Assembly: GCA_033763775.1 (NCBI GenBank)
Contig: JANRJW010000008.1
Location: 101,676 to 165,675, forward strand
Reading direction: 5' to 3'
Length of the DNA stretch: 64,000 bases
Origin: JAJTHB01 sp033763775
GTDB lineage: Bacteria > Pseudomonadota > Alphaproteobacteria > Rickettsiales > SXRF01
Below, piece by piece: positions 15,491-24,001 of this stretch; position 1 is the first letter of the stretch; the number at the start of each line of letters is the position of its first letter. A program made the position numbers and the translations under genes. The notes below the pieces were generated by a model. That model ran no database searches, was not told where the DNA came from, and was given only the letters and a program-made list of their open reading frames with translations.

Positions 15491-16747
15491 TCAGATTTTC
15501 CTGAAAATCACGGATGCATTGGTGCCACCAAAGCCGAAGCTGTTGGAAAGCGCCGCATTGATTGTGCGCTCTTTGGGCTTGTAGGGCACGAGGTCGAGGT
15601 CGCAGCCATCGGACGGATCATCAAGATTCAGTGTCGGTGGTGCCACCTGGTCGCGAATCGCGAGAATGGAGAAAATTGCCTCCACCGCCCCTGCCGCGCC
15701 AAGCAAGTGGCCAATCGCGGATTTAGTGGACGACATGGAAAGCTTATACGCGTCCTGCCCGAAGAGGTTTTTCACCGCCAGCAGCTCCAGCTCATCGCCC
15801 AGCGGCGTTGAGGTGCCGTGCGCGTTGATGTAGTCGATATCGGAGGTAGCCATGCCAGCGCGCGCGAGTGCGGCTTTCATGGAGCGGAACGCGCCGTCAT
15901 GGTTGGGTGCTGGCGCGGTGATGTGGTGAGCATCGCCGGAGAGGCCATAACCCACAATTTCTGCATAGATTTTTGCGCCGCGTTTTTTCGCATGCTCGTA
16001 TTCTTCAAGAACGACCACACCCGCCCCTTCGCCCATTACAAAGCCATCACGGGCTTTATCCCATGGGCGGGAAGCTTTTTCGGGCGTGTCGTTAAAGCCG
16101 GTGGAAAGCGCGCGCGCCGCGGCAAAACCAGCAAGGCCAATGCGGCAGACGGCGGCTTCGGTGCCGCCAGCAACCATCACATCCGCATCACCCCATTGAA
16201 TCAGGCGGGCGGCATCGCCAATCGCATGCGCGCCGGTGGAGCAGGCCGTTACCGCAGAATGGTTCGGGCCCTTAAAGCCGTGCTTGATGGAAATCTGGCC
16301 GGAGGCAAGATTGATGAGTGCCGCCGGAATGAAAAATGGCGACACACGGCGCGGGCCTTTTTCCTTCATGGTTAGCACCGTTTCTTCGATGATCTGCAGG
16401 CCGCCAATGCCTGAGCCGATCATCACGCCCACGCGGTATTTTTCTTCTTCTGAAAGGCTTGCAATACCAGCATCTTCCACTGCTTCCGCCGCTGCGCCAA
16501 AAGCGAAATGGATGAAGTCATCCATCTTTTTTTGCTCTTTCGGCTCGATGTAGCGATCGATGTCGAACTCGCCATCGCCCTGCCCGCGCGGCACTTGTCC
16601 GGCAATGCGGCAGGGAATATCGGACACATCAATCCGCGTGATGGCGGACAAGCCCGATTTTCCGGCAAGGATACGCTCCCAGCTATGCTTCACACCGCAA
16701 GCCAGCGGCGTAACAAGACCAAGACCGGTAACGACAACGCGTTTCAT
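15491..16747 (-). CDS. fabF: 3-oxoacyl-ACP synthase II
   Basis: 418 residues. Condenses malonyl-ACP with acyl-ACP in fatty acid elongation. The Cys-His-His triad is intact: Cys in VTACSTGAHAIG, His in NAHGTSTPLGD, and His in KSAIGHLLGAAGAVEA, with the C-terminal glycine-rich NSFGFGGTNASVIF. It starts at ATG 16747 (MKRVVVTGLGLVTPL). It is separated from acpP upstream by a 110-bp palindromic repeat region, which may modulate the relative yield of the two messages. Part of fabD-fabG-acpP-fabF-mltG. Confidence 0.96.
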   Translation of the reverse strand: MKRVVVTGLGLVTPLACGVKHSWERILAGKSGLSAITRIDVSDIPCRIAGQVPRGQGDGEFDIDRYIEPKEQKKMDDFIHFAFGAAAEAVEDAGIASLSEEEKYRVGVMIGSGIGGLQIIEETVLTMKEKGPRRVSPFFIPAALINLASGQISIKHGFKGPNHSAVTACSTGAHAIGDAARLIQWGDADVMVAGGTEAAVCRIGLAGFAAARALSTGFNDTPEKASRPWDKARDGFVMGEGAGVVVLEEYEHAKKRGAKIYAEIVGYGLSGDAHHITAPAPNHDGAFRSMKAALARAGMATSDIDYINAHGTSTPLGDELELLAVKNLFGQDAYKLSMSSTKSAIGHLLGAAGAVEAIFSILAIRDQVAPPTLNLDDPSDGCDLDLVPYKPKERTINAALSNSFGFGGTNASVIFRKI

Positions 16748-16764
16748 GAAAAACCCTCTCAGTT

Positions 16765-16857
16765 GTCATCCCTGCGAAAGCAGGGATCCTGTAGAAATAG
16801 CGAGGTCAGGATTCCCGCTGGAGTTTACCCCGTGCTACGGCACGGGGCGGGAATGAC
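16765..16857. repeat. Composite palindromic repeat between acpP and fabF
   Basis: GTCATCCCTGCGAAAGCAGG followed by GATCC, then after a short spacer ATTCCCGC and GCGGGAATGAC enclosing a second hairpin (CCCCGTGC/GCACGGGG). The inner hairpin sits within the outer REP, a nested arrangement. Confidence 0.85.
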
Positions 16858-16861
16858 AAAA

Positions 16862-17104
16862 TTAAGCTGCTTTAGCGTGGTTCTGAATGTAGTTCACCGC
16901 ATCCTGCAGGGTCAGGATTTTTTCTGCAGCATCATCAGGAATTTCGATGTTGAATTCTTCTTCAAACGCCATGACGAGTTCCACGGTGTCGAGGCTGTCT
17001 GCGCCGAGGTCATCGATGAAGCTGGCCTCCAAAACTGCTTTGCCTTCATCAACGCCGAGATGCTCGACAACGATTTTTTTAACACGTGCTGCGATATCGC
17101 TCAT
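16862..17104 (-). CDS. acpP: Acyl carrier protein
   Basis: 80 residues from ATG 17104 (MSDIAARVKKIVVEHLG); the frame extends upstream but the family starts here. It carries growing acyl chains on a 4'-phosphopantetheine attached to Ser37 in DDLGADSLDTVEL, the conserved DSL motif. Highly acidic, four-helix. It lies between fabG and fabF, with repeat-filled gaps of 219 and 114 bp on either side, so it may be expressed as its own processed message as often seen for acpP. Confidence 0.97.
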   Translation of the reverse strand: MSDIAARVKKIVVEHLGVDEGKAVLEASFIDDLGADSLDTVELVMAFEEEFNIEIPDDAAEKILTLQDAVNYIQNHAKAA

Positions 17105-17213
17105 GGTAGTAATCCCTAGTTGGTTGGTAAAGAATGTAAGCGGCAGACAATAATCATCTGCAGGCAAAGGTCAAGCGGTTCGTGAGAGTTATCATAAGCA
17201 TCCTGAAAAATAA

Positions 17214-17323
17214 AGAAAAAAGGCTCAGGGCTTGGGTCATAAGGCTTAGGTAAAAAAAATCCACACCTGGCTACATCACCTAAACCCCGTGCCTTAAGCC
17301 CTGAACCCTAAGCGCCCTAAGCT
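17214..17323. repeat. Variable-arm palindrome between fabG and acpP
   Basis: Left arm TCAGGGCTTGGGTCATAAGG then CTTAGGT; right arm ACCTAAACC and CCTTAAGCCCTGAACCC. Arms are complementary and made of degenerate GGGCTTAGG-like units, continuing into the fabG stop region. Confidence 0.8.
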
Positions 17324-18058
17324 CTAAACCATCAGCATTCCGCCATTGACATGAATCGTCTGGCCGGTGACATAGGCAGCTTCGCTGCTGGCCAAATATA
17401 ACGAAGCGGCGGCGATTTCGCTTGCCTCGCCCATGCGGCCGAGTGGAATGTTTTTATTGATCGCGTCTTTCTGATCCTGGGTGAGCGCGTCGGTCATCGC
17501 GGTTGCAATAAATCCGGGTGCGATACAATTGACCGTGATACCGCGCGAGGCAATTTCCTGCGCCAGGGACTTGGCCATACCGGTTAAGCCCGCTTTGGAC
17601 GCACAATAATTCATCTGGCCGGGATTGCCGCTCCATCCCACCACCGAGGTGATGTAAATGATGCGGCCGTAGCGGCGCTTCATCATCCCTTTGATGGCCG
17701 CGCGGGTGAGCTTGAAGCTCGCCGTCAGGTTCACATCGATCACCTGCTGCCATTCTTCATCCTTCATGCGCATGGAGAGGTTGTCGCGCGTCACACCTGC
17801 ATTGCACACTAATATATCGAGGCCACCGAGCTTTTCTTCGGCTTCTTTGATGAGGTTTTCGACGGTATCGAGTTTTGATAAATCGCAAGCAATCGGCACG
17901 GCGCCAGCCAGCTGCGATACCAGCGCTTCCAGCTTTTCTACTTTACTGCCCGAAACCGCAAGCTGCGCACCAGCACCGTAAAGCACTTTGGCAATTTCAC
18001 CACCAATGCCGCCGGTGGCACCTGTCACTAACGCTTTTTTTCCTGAAAGAGAGAACAT
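17324..18058 (-). CDS. fabG: 3-oxoacyl-ACP reductase
   Basis: 244 residues from ATG 18058 (MFSLSGKKALVTG). NADPH-dependent reduction of 3-oxoacyl-ACP. Short-chain dehydrogenase fold with TGATGGIGGEIA cofactor motif, NAGVTRDNL, catalytic Ser in IYITSVVGWSG and Tyr-Lys in NYCASKAG. The C-terminal YVTGQTIHVNGGM is typical of FabG. It begins only 4 bp after the fabD stop, indicating cotranscription. Confidence 0.96.
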   Translation of the reverse strand: MFSLSGKKALVTGATGGIGGEIAKVLYGAGAQLAVSGSKVEKLEALVSQLAGAVPIACDLSKLDTVENLIKEAEEKLGGLDILVCNAGVTRDNLSMRMKDEEWQQVIDVNLTASFKLTRAAIKGMMKRRYGRIIYITSVVGWSGNPGQMNYCASKAGLTGMAKSLAQEIASRGITVNCIAPGFIATAMTDALTQDQKDAINKNIPLGRMGEASEIAAASLYLASSEAAYVTGQTIHVNGGMLMV

Positions 18059-18062
18059 CGTA

Positions 18063-19004
18063 TCACGCTGCCTTTGCAAAAGAGGTTAAATCTGCCGGAA
18101 GGCCGATATTGCTGCATTCGATATCTGACTCAATGCGCTTCACCATGCCGGAAAGCACTTTACCGGCACCAATTTCGATGCAGCGCGCAACGCCCTGCGC
18201 TTTCAAATAATGAATCGATTCACGCCAGCGCACCACCCCCGTCACCTGCTGCACGAGCAGTTCGCGGAGTTTATCGGGATTCGATTCGGCGCTCGCAATC
18301 ACATTCGCCACCACCGGCACGCATGGGGCATGAAATCTTACTTTGGCAAGCGCCTCTTTCATCGCTTCGGCGGCGGGCGCCATCAGCGAGCAGTGAAACG
18401 GCGCAGAAACTTCTAATAATAAGGCGCGCTTGATACCTTTGTCTTTGGCGATCACAATGGCGCGGTCAATCGCCGCCTTATGGCCGGAAATCACCACCTG
18501 CCCCGGCGCATTATCATTCGCCACACTGCATACTTCGCCCTGAGCGGCTTCTGTGGCAACGTCCTCGGCCTGCGCTAAATCCGCGCCGATGAGCGCCGCC
18601 ATTGCTCCCTGCCCTTGCGGCACCGCCTTCTGCATCGATTGGCCGCGAAGCCTGAGCAGGCGCGCCGTGTCGGCAAGCGTTAGCACGCCCGCTGCGCAAA
18701 GCGCTGAATACTCACCTAGCGAGTGACCGGCTACGAAATGTGCCTGCGTCGCCACATCAAAGCCCAGCTCCTTCTGCATCACGCGCAGCGCAGCAATCGA
18801 GGTCGCCATAATCGCGGGTTGCGCGTTTTCAGTGAGCGTCAGCGTGTCCTGTGGCCCGTCAAAAATCAGGCTCGAGAGTTTCTGGCCGAGGGCGCTGTCG
18901 ACCTCGTCAAAGACGGCTTTGGCAACGGGAAACTGGCTGGCCAGCTCGCTTCCCATACCCACAGTTTGCGAGCCTTGCCCGGGGAAAATAAGTGCGGTTT
19001 TCAT
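18063..19004 (-). CDS. fabD: Malonyl-CoA:ACP transacylase
   Basis: 313 residues. Loads malonyl groups from CoA onto ACP. Starts MKTALIFPGQGSQTVGMG, with the oxyanion-hole GQGSQ motif; the nucleophile Ser lies in VAGHSLGEYSALC and the partner His in SAPFHCSLM. First gene of the fab run; its start is 177 bp from divergent rpsF, with a large hairpin between them. Confidence 0.96.
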   Translation of the reverse strand: MKTALIFPGQGSQTVGMGSELASQFPVAKAVFDEVDSALGQKLSSLIFDGPQDTLTLTENAQPAIMATSIAALRVMQKELGFDVATQAHFVAGHSLGEYSALCAAGVLTLADTARLLRLRGQSMQKAVPQGQGAMAALIGADLAQAEDVATEAAQGEVCSVANDNAPGQVVISGHKAAIDRAIVIAKDKGIKRALLLEVSAPFHCSLMAPAAEAMKEALAKVRFHAPCVPVVANVIASAESNPDKLRELLVQQVTGVVRWRESIHYLKAQGVARCIEIGAGKVLSGMVKRIESDIECSNIGLPADLTSFAKAA

Positions 19005-19011
19005 TTGAATG

Positions 19012-19103
19012 TTTCGTATGTTGCGAAGTTTGCGTAGGTTGCGTAGGTTAAAATTGCCTTACCTTCGAAACCTACGCAACCTTCGAAAGCTACGCAACCT
19101 ACT
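19012..19103. repeat. Variable-arm palindrome between fabD and rpsF
   Basis: Left arm TTTGCGTAGGTTGCGTAGG, right arm CCTACGCAACCTTCGAAAGC then TACGCAACC. Unit TTGCGTAGG, different from all other loci. It ends just before the rpsF promoter. Confidence 0.85.
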
Positions 19104-19111
19104 TTTTCCCC

Positions 19112-19139
19112 TTGCAATCGCAAAAAAAAGGGCTATAAA
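19112..19139 (+). promoter_or_regulatory. Promoter of rpsF-rpsR operon
   Basis: TTGCAA (19112-19117), 16-base spacer, TATAAA (19134-19139). The -35 TTGCAW is shared with the rplK and secE promoters in this window. Confidence 0.65.
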
Positions 19140-19180
19140 TCCCATCCCTTTAAACACACAGGCCTTTGTTGGAGTCTATC

Positions 19181-19558
19181 ATGCCGTTTTACGAAACCAC
19201 CTTCATCGTGCGCCAGGACTTAAGCCGCGCCGATGTCACCAAATTCGCTGATCAATATACTGCGATCATCGAGCAGCACGGCGGCAAAGTGGTCAAAAAC
19301 GAGTATTGGGGTCTGAAAAGCCTTGCTTACAAGGTCGATAAAAACCGTAAAGGCCACTATAACATGCTCGCCATCGATGCTCCGGCAGACGCGGTGAAAG
19401 AAATGGAGCGCCAGATTCGTATTAATGAAGATATCATTCGCGTGCTCACCGTGCGCGTTGAAGCGATCGAGGAAGGCCCATCGGTGATGATGGCCAGCAA
19501 CCGCCGTGATGACACCCCTGCTGAAGGCGAAGACAGCATCGCCGCTGTCAGCGCTTAA
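19181..19558 (+). CDS. rpsF: 30S ribosomal protein S6
   Basis: 125 residues from ATG 19181 (MPFYETTFIVRQDLS), preceded by TTGGAG. The ferredoxin-like fold contains NEYWGLKSLAYKVDKNRKGH and RQIRINEDIIRVLTVRVE. The acidic low-complexity C-terminus (DDTPAEGEDS) is an ordinary S6 tail. It binds 16S rRNA with S18, encoded immediately downstream. Confidence 0.97.
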   Translation: MPFYETTFIVRQDLSRADVTKFADQYTAIIEQHGGKVVKNEYWGLKSLAYKVDKNRKGHYNMLAIDAPADAVKEMERQIRINEDIIRVLTVRVEAIEEGPSVMMASNRRDDTPAEGEDSIAAVSA

Positions 19559-19584
19559 CCGAACCATCCCACGAGAGACAGACC

Positions 19585-19851
19585 ATGGAAAAAAGCTTCG
19601 ATAAACCCCGCAGTGACGCTGGCGCAGGCCGCAAGGTGTTCTTCCGCCGCAAAAAAACCTGCCCTCTTTCCGGTAAAAATGCGCCGGTGATTGATTATAA
19701 AGATGTGAAGTTATTGTCTCGCTTTGTTTCTGAGCGCGGCAAAATTCTCCCCAGCCGCATCACCTCCGTGTGCCACAAAAAACAGCGTGAACTGACCACC
19801 GCTATCAAGCGCGCGCGCAATCTTGCGCTGCTGCCGTTTGTCGCCCAGTAG
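19585..19851 (+). CDS. rpsR: 30S ribosomal protein S18
   Basis: 88 residues. Contains RRKKTCPLSG, DYKDVKLLSRFVSERGKILP and the C-terminal KRARNLALLPFV, the standard S18 core. It partners with S6 on the small-subunit platform. It starts 26 bases after rpsF, and its last bases overlap the start region of the downstream DUF2232 gene. Confidence 0.97.
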   Translation: MEKSFDKPRSDAGAGRKVFFRRKKTCPLSGKNAPVIDYKDVKLLSRFVSERGKILPSRITSVCHKKQRELTTAIKRARNLALLPFVAQ

Positions 19852-20761
19852 TCTTTCTCTGCCTGCGGCGCTTGCCGCCGGGCTGATATCCGCCGGCATA
19901 TTTCTGGGTGCTGCGTCGCTTGGGCTTGGCTTTTTCTTTTTGTTTCTTTCCACCCTGCCGCTCTTCATGACGGCACTACGTGGTCATCTCAAGACCGCCC
20001 TGATGGGCGGGATTCTTGGCAGCGTGCCTATCAGCCTGCTTGCCGGTGCAGATGCCGGATTAATTTACCTGCTTTATCTCGCCTTGCCCTGCTGCTATCT
20101 CGCGCAGCGCGCCCTGCTCTGCCATAAGCAGAACAGTGGCGGACTAGTGTGGTATCCGCCCGCACTCGCACTACTTCAGCTCTCCATTGCCGGCATGATA
20201 ACCATTGCGCTGATGACCATTCATCACGCCAGCGCAGAAGGCGGCATCATGGGGGTGATTTCGCAGCAGGTTGAAGCCGGCTTTGCGGATATGGAGCCGG
20301 AGATGATCGCCATGCTTACACAGCTGGCGAATCACTGGTCATTTCTGATTTTCGGGCTGACGGTGTGGATGTGGGTGCTTCTGCTTTATGGCCATCTCTG
20401 GGCAGCCAATCGCCTGATTAAAACAAACCGCCTGCGCGAATCGGTGGCGATCGAGCCATTTGCCATGCCGGGCTGGGTGCTTAGCCTGATGGCGATCTGC
20501 GCGCTGGCGTCGCTGATTGGCAGCCCCTCCATGCAGTTTTTCGGCAAAGCCTCGCTGGTATGCCTGATGCTACCTTACTTTCTGCTTGGCTGCGCGCTGA
20601 TGCATGCGGCCAGCAAAAGCTGGCCAAGCCGCGGTTTTTTCCTGTTTCTTGTTTATTTTATGGTGGTTGCGCAGTTCTGGCCGGCGCTGATACTGGCCGG
20701 ATTTGGCTTTTTTCATCACATTAAGTCCTTGTCAGGTGCCACGCCATCGGCTAAAAGCTGA
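19823..20761 (+). CDS. DUF2232 multi-pass membrane protein
   Basis: About 307-312 residues; start uncertain between TTG 19823 and TTG 19838, both inside the end of rpsR. Eight or so hydrophobic segments (for example ALAAGLISAGIFLGAASLG and LVCLMLPYFLLGCALMH). Its place between rpsR and rplI is the usual alphaproteobacterial location of DUF2232 proteins, on which the assignment rests. The function is unknown. Confidence 0.8.
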   Translation: MRCCRLSPSSLSLPAALAAGLISAGIFLGAASLGLGFFFLFLSTLPLFMTALRGHLKTALMGGILGSVPISLLAGADAGLIYLLYLALPCCYLAQRALLCHKQNSGGLVWYPPALALLQLSIAGMITIALMTIHHASAEGGIMGVISQQVEAGFADMEPEMIAMLTQLANHWSFLIFGLTVWMWVLLLYGHLWAANRLIKTNRLRESVAIEPFAMPGWVLSLMAICALASLIGSPSMQFFGKASLVCLMLPYFLLGCALMHAASKSWPSRGFFLFLVYFMVVAQFWPALILAGFGFFHHIKSLSGATPSAKS

Positions 20762-20818
20762 GTCCTTTTATTTTTGTTTAACCTCGCAGCTATAGCTGGA
20801 GAACCAAGGAGAACCATC

Positions 20819-21283
20819 ATGGAAGTCATTCTACTCGAACGCATCAACCGCCTCGGCAATATCGGCGACGTGGTGAAAGTGAAAAACGGCTATGGCCGCA
20901 ATTTCCTGATCCCCAAGAAAAAAGCGCTGCGTGCTTCGGACGACAATAAAAAAGTGTTTGAAGAGCGCCGCCATATCATTGAAGAGCAGAATGCTAAATT
21001 CAAAGCCGCCGCTCAGGCGATTGCTGATAAGCTGGATGCGATGGTACTCACCATGGTTCGCCAGGCCTCGCAGGAAGGCAAGCTCTATGGCTCGGTTGGC
21101 GTGCGCGATGTGGCAGAAGCCCTGAAAGAAGCAGGTCATGATATACCGAAAAGCCAGATCGTGATGACCGGTTCGATCAAGAGCATCGGTGATTATCCGG
21201 TGCGCATCAACCTGCACGCTGAGGTCGTGGCTAATATCACGGCGAATGTGAAGCGCCTCGAGACAGCAGAAGCAGCGGCGTAA
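20819..21283 (+). CDS. rplI: 50S ribosomal protein L9
   Basis: 154 residues from ATG 20819, with AAGGAG upstream. The N-terminal rRNA-binding domain has the signature MEVILLERINRLGNIGD and KNGYGRNFLIPK, then a long connecting helix (about 40-75) and a C-terminal domain with SVGVRDVAEALKEAG. Last gene of the rpsF-rpsR-DUF2232-rplI group, upstream of dnaB. Confidence 0.97.
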   Translation: MEVILLERINRLGNIGDVVKVKNGYGRNFLIPKKKALRASDDNKKVFEERRHIIEEQNAKFKAAAQAIADKLDAMVLTMVRQASQEGKLYGSVGVRDVAEALKEAGHDIPKSQIVMTGSIKSIGDYPVRINLHAEVVANITANVKRLETAEAAA

Positions 21284-21302
21284 TTATCGTCTTTAGTTTT
21301 TA

Positions 21303-21360
21303 GGCGGCGGTGCTAGTATCGGTTGCTGGCGACTTCCGACTAGCGACTAGAGATTCATAA
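21303..21360. repeat. Repeat-like segment upstream of dnaB
   Basis: Reads GGTTGCTGGCGACTTCCGAC then TAGCGACTAGAGATTCA: short degenerate units with weak self-complementarity. It occupies the dnaB leader, where no clear Shine-Dalgarno is seen. Confidence 0.5.
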
Positions 21361-21362
21361 CT

Positions 21363-22871
21363 ATGCCCTCCGTCCTCCTTGAATCCGCAAGCGTCGATAC
21401 GCTGATGGCTGAACAGCCAGCAGCGTATCGCGAGGCGCCGTCCAATATTGAGGCGGAGCAAGCTTTGCTCGGCGCGCTGCTGGTGAATAATGATGCGCTC
21501 CAGCATCTCGGTGAGCAGCTGCGCGCTGAGCATTTTTACGAAGCGCTGCATAGCCGCATTTTTGAAGCCATCCAGAAATTTCATGACAAGGGGCTGATCG
21601 CCAATCCGGTCACCCTCAGGCATTACTTCGATCAGGATGAAGCGCTTGCTGATATTGGCGGCGGCGCTTACCTCGCCAAGCTGGCGGCCAGTGCCGTCAC
21701 TGTCATTAATATCGGCGATTACAGCCGCATGATCTACGATCTCGCGCTCAAGCGCCAGCTGATTGCGATTGGCGAGGAGGTTGTCAATACCGCCTACACC
21801 CACCAGATTGATATTCCCTCGGAAGTACAGATTGAGGCGGCGGAGCAGAAGCTTTTTCATCTCTCGGTGGAAGGTGTCGGCGACAAAGGGTTTAAGGCAC
21901 TCAAACACTCGGTCATCGGCGCGATCAAGCATGCCGAACATGCCTACAAACATCAGGGTGTGATTGGGCTGACCAGCGGCTTCATTGATCTGGACAGGAT
22001 TCTCGGCGGGCTGCACCGCTCGGATCTGCTGATTCTTGCTGGTCGTCCCTCGATGGGTAAAACCGCGCTTGCGGTCAATATCGCTTACAAGGCGTGCCAG
22101 AGCCTCGCGCAGGAAGCGCGCAAGAAAAATATCAGCGCCAAGGAAGCGGGCTGCGTTGGGTTTTTCTCGCTGGAGATGTCATCGGAGCAGCTGGCCACAC
22201 GTCTGCTTTCTTCCGCCAGCGGGCTGAATTCTGCCGGCATTTTTAATGGCAAAATCTCACAGGAAGAATTCTCGCATCTGGTGCGCACCAGCAATGAACT
22301 GGCCACCATGCCATTTTTCATCGACGACACACCGGCGCTTTCCATCGCCGGTCTGCGCACGCGCGCGCGCCGTCTCAAGCGTGTGCACAACCTCAAGTTG
22401 CTGGTGGTGGACTACCTTCAGCTGGTGCGCGGGTCTGCCTCCAAAGCGAATGAAAACCGCGTGCAGGAAGTCTCCGAAATTACGCAAGGCCTCAAGGCAA
22501 TTGCCAAGGAGCTGGATATTCCGGTCATTGCGCTTTCTCAGCTATCGCGCCAAGTCGAAAATCGCGGCACCAAACCGCGTGATAAAATTCCCCAGCTGGC
22601 CGACCTGCGCGAATCCGGATCGATTGAGCAGGATGCCGACGTGGTGATGTTCATTTATCGCGAGGAATATTACCTCTCGCGCGAGCAGCCGCAGGAAGGC
22701 ACGCCCGAGCATGCGACATGGCAGGTGGAGATGGATCGCGCGATGAATATCGCCGAGGTCATCATCGCCAAGCATCGTAACGGCCCCATCGATACCGCAC
22801 GCCTGCGCTTTGAAGGCCGCCTCACCCAGTTTTCTGATCTGGATGAACATCATCAAGGCAAACGTTTCTAG
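21363..22871 (+). CDS. dnaB: Replicative DNA helicase DnaB
   Basis: 502 residues. Hexameric 5'-3' helicase at the replication fork. The N-terminal primase-interacting domain begins near EAPSNIEAEQALLGALL. The RecA-like motor has Walker A LAGRPSMGKTALAV at about 224-237, EMSSEQLATRLLS, Walker B LLVVDYLQLVRG near 342-353, and DLRESGSIEQDADVVMF. No intein or insertion is present. alr follows five bases after the stop. Confidence 0.97.
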   Translation: MPSVLLESASVDTLMAEQPAAYREAPSNIEAEQALLGALLVNNDALQHLGEQLRAEHFYEALHSRIFEAIQKFHDKGLIANPVTLRHYFDQDEALADIGGGAYLAKLAASAVTVINIGDYSRMIYDLALKRQLIAIGEEVVNTAYTHQIDIPSEVQIEAAEQKLFHLSVEGVGDKGFKALKHSVIGAIKHAEHAYKHQGVIGLTSGFIDLDRILGGLHRSDLLILAGRPSMGKTALAVNIAYKACQSLAQEARKKNISAKEAGCVGFFSLEMSSEQLATRLLSSASGLNSAGIFNGKISQEEFSHLVRTSNELATMPFFIDDTPALSIAGLRTRARRLKRVHNLKLLVVDYLQLVRGSASKANENRVQEVSEITQGLKAIAKELDIPVIALSQLSRQVENRGTKPRDKIPQLADLRESGSIEQDADVVMFIYREEYYLSREQPQEGTPEHATWQVEMDRAMNIAEVIIAKHRNGPIDTARLRFEGRLTQFSDLDEHHQGKRF

Positions 22872-22876
22872 CGGCC

Positions 22877-23932
22877 ATGCACGCCACTCTTTCCATTAAT
22901 CTTTCCGCCCTTCGCGCCAATTACCGGCTACTTACATCGCAGCTTACGCGCGGTGCGTGTGGTGCGGTGGTGAAAGCCAATGCGTATGGCCTTGGCGTAG
23001 AAACCATCGCCCCGGCGCTGTTTCAGGAAGGTTGCCGCGAGTTTTTCGTCGCCACGCTGGAAGAAGCGCTCCAGCTTCGCGGGGTGCTGCCGGAGGCGGC
23101 GATTGCCGTTTTTGGCGGGCTCCACGGCGGCGAGGAAAAGGATTATGCCGAGCATCGCATCACGCCGGTGCTGAATAGTCTGGAGCAATGTGCGCGTTTC
23201 GCGCGGATGACGGATGACGGATGGCGGATGACGGCGATACTGCATGTTGATACCGGTATGAGCCGGTTGGGACTGAGCCAGAGCGATCTACAGTCTATCT
23301 GTCATCTGTCATCTATCATCCATCATCTAATGAGCCACCTCGCCTGCGCGAATGATCCATCTCACGCCAAAAACGCCGAGCAGCTTGCACGTTTTCGTGA
23401 GGCGCTGGCGCTTTTTCCGAAAACCAAAGCGAGCTTTGCAAACTCGGCCGGCATCTTTCTTGGCAGCGATTACCATTTCGACCTCGCCCGCCCTGGCTGC
23501 GCGCTGTATGGCATCAACCCCATCGATGGGGCAAATCCAATGCAGCATGTCGCAACCTTATCGGCTCCCATCCTGCAAATCCGCACATTGGACAGAGCTG
23601 AAACCGTGGGCTACGGCGCCACTTACAGCGCCCCCAAAGGGGCGCGTATCGCCATCTGCGCGCTGGGTTATGCCGATGGGCTGCTGCGCTGCTTAAGCAA
23701 TAATGGCTTTGCTTATGTTGCTGGCCAGCGCGTGCCCATCGCCGGGCGCGTGTCGATGGATATGGTGGCGCTGGATGTATCAAGCATCCCTGAATCCGAG
23801 CTTCGCACTGATATGCGCGCTGAATTCATCAATGAGCAACAAACGGTAAGCGACATTGCAGCCATTGCGAATACCATCGGTTATGAAATTTTCACCCGCC
23901 TTGGTGAGCGGGTGAAGCGGGTTTATGTTTAG
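22877..23932 (+). CDS. alr: Alanine racemase with repeat-like segments
   Basis: 351 residues. PLP-dependent interconversion of L- and D-alanine for peptidoglycan. PLP Lys33 is in VVKANAYGLG; the second catalytic Tyr is in TVGYGATYSAP; MDMVALDVS lies near the C-terminus. Two stretches, MTDDGWRMT and ICHLSSIIHHL, flank the conserved ILHVDTGMSRLGLS; their DNA (23212-23240 and 23291-23332) consists of GATGACGGATG-type and CATCTGTCATC-type units that are mutually complementary. The protein length is normal, so these arms replace rather than add residues. Part of dnaB-alr, with mlaE 69 bp downstream. Confidence 0.94.
   Translation: MHATLSINLSALRANYRLLTSQLTRGACGAVVKANAYGLGVETIAPALFQEGCREFFVATLEEALQLRGVLPEAAIAVFGGLHGGEEKDYAEHRITPVLNSLEQCARFARMTDDGWRMTAILHVDTGMSRLGLSQSDLQSICHLSSIIHHLMSHLACANDPSHAKNAEQLARFREALALFPKTKASFANSAGIFLGSDYHFDLARPGCALYGINPIDGANPMQHVATLSAPILQIRTLDRAETVGYGATYSAPKGARIAICALGYADGLLRCLSNNGFAYVAGQRVPIAGRVSMDMVALDVSSIPESELRTDMRAEFINEQQTVSDIAAIANTIGYEIFTRLGERVKRVYV
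23212..23332. repeat. Variable-arm palindrome within alr
   Basis: Left arm GACGGATGACGGATGGCGG then ATGACGG; right arm CTGTCATCTGTCATCTATC then ATCCATCATC. The arms are complementary and bracket about 50 bases of conserved coding sequence. Translated in frame. Confidence 0.75.
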
Positions 23933-23995
23933 TTGCCAGTTGCTAGTTGCTGGTTGCTGGTTTAAAACGCTAATGAATACCAACCAAACAACCGC
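23932..23995. repeat. Variable-unit repeat between alr and mlaE
   Basis: Tandem degenerate unit AGTTGCYRGTTGCTR (AGTTGCCAGTTGCTAGTTGC, then TGGTTGCTGGTTT), weakly complementary to ACCAACCAAACAACC downstream. It fills the gap before mlaE. Confidence 0.7.
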
Positions 23996-24001
23996 TGTTT
24001 C

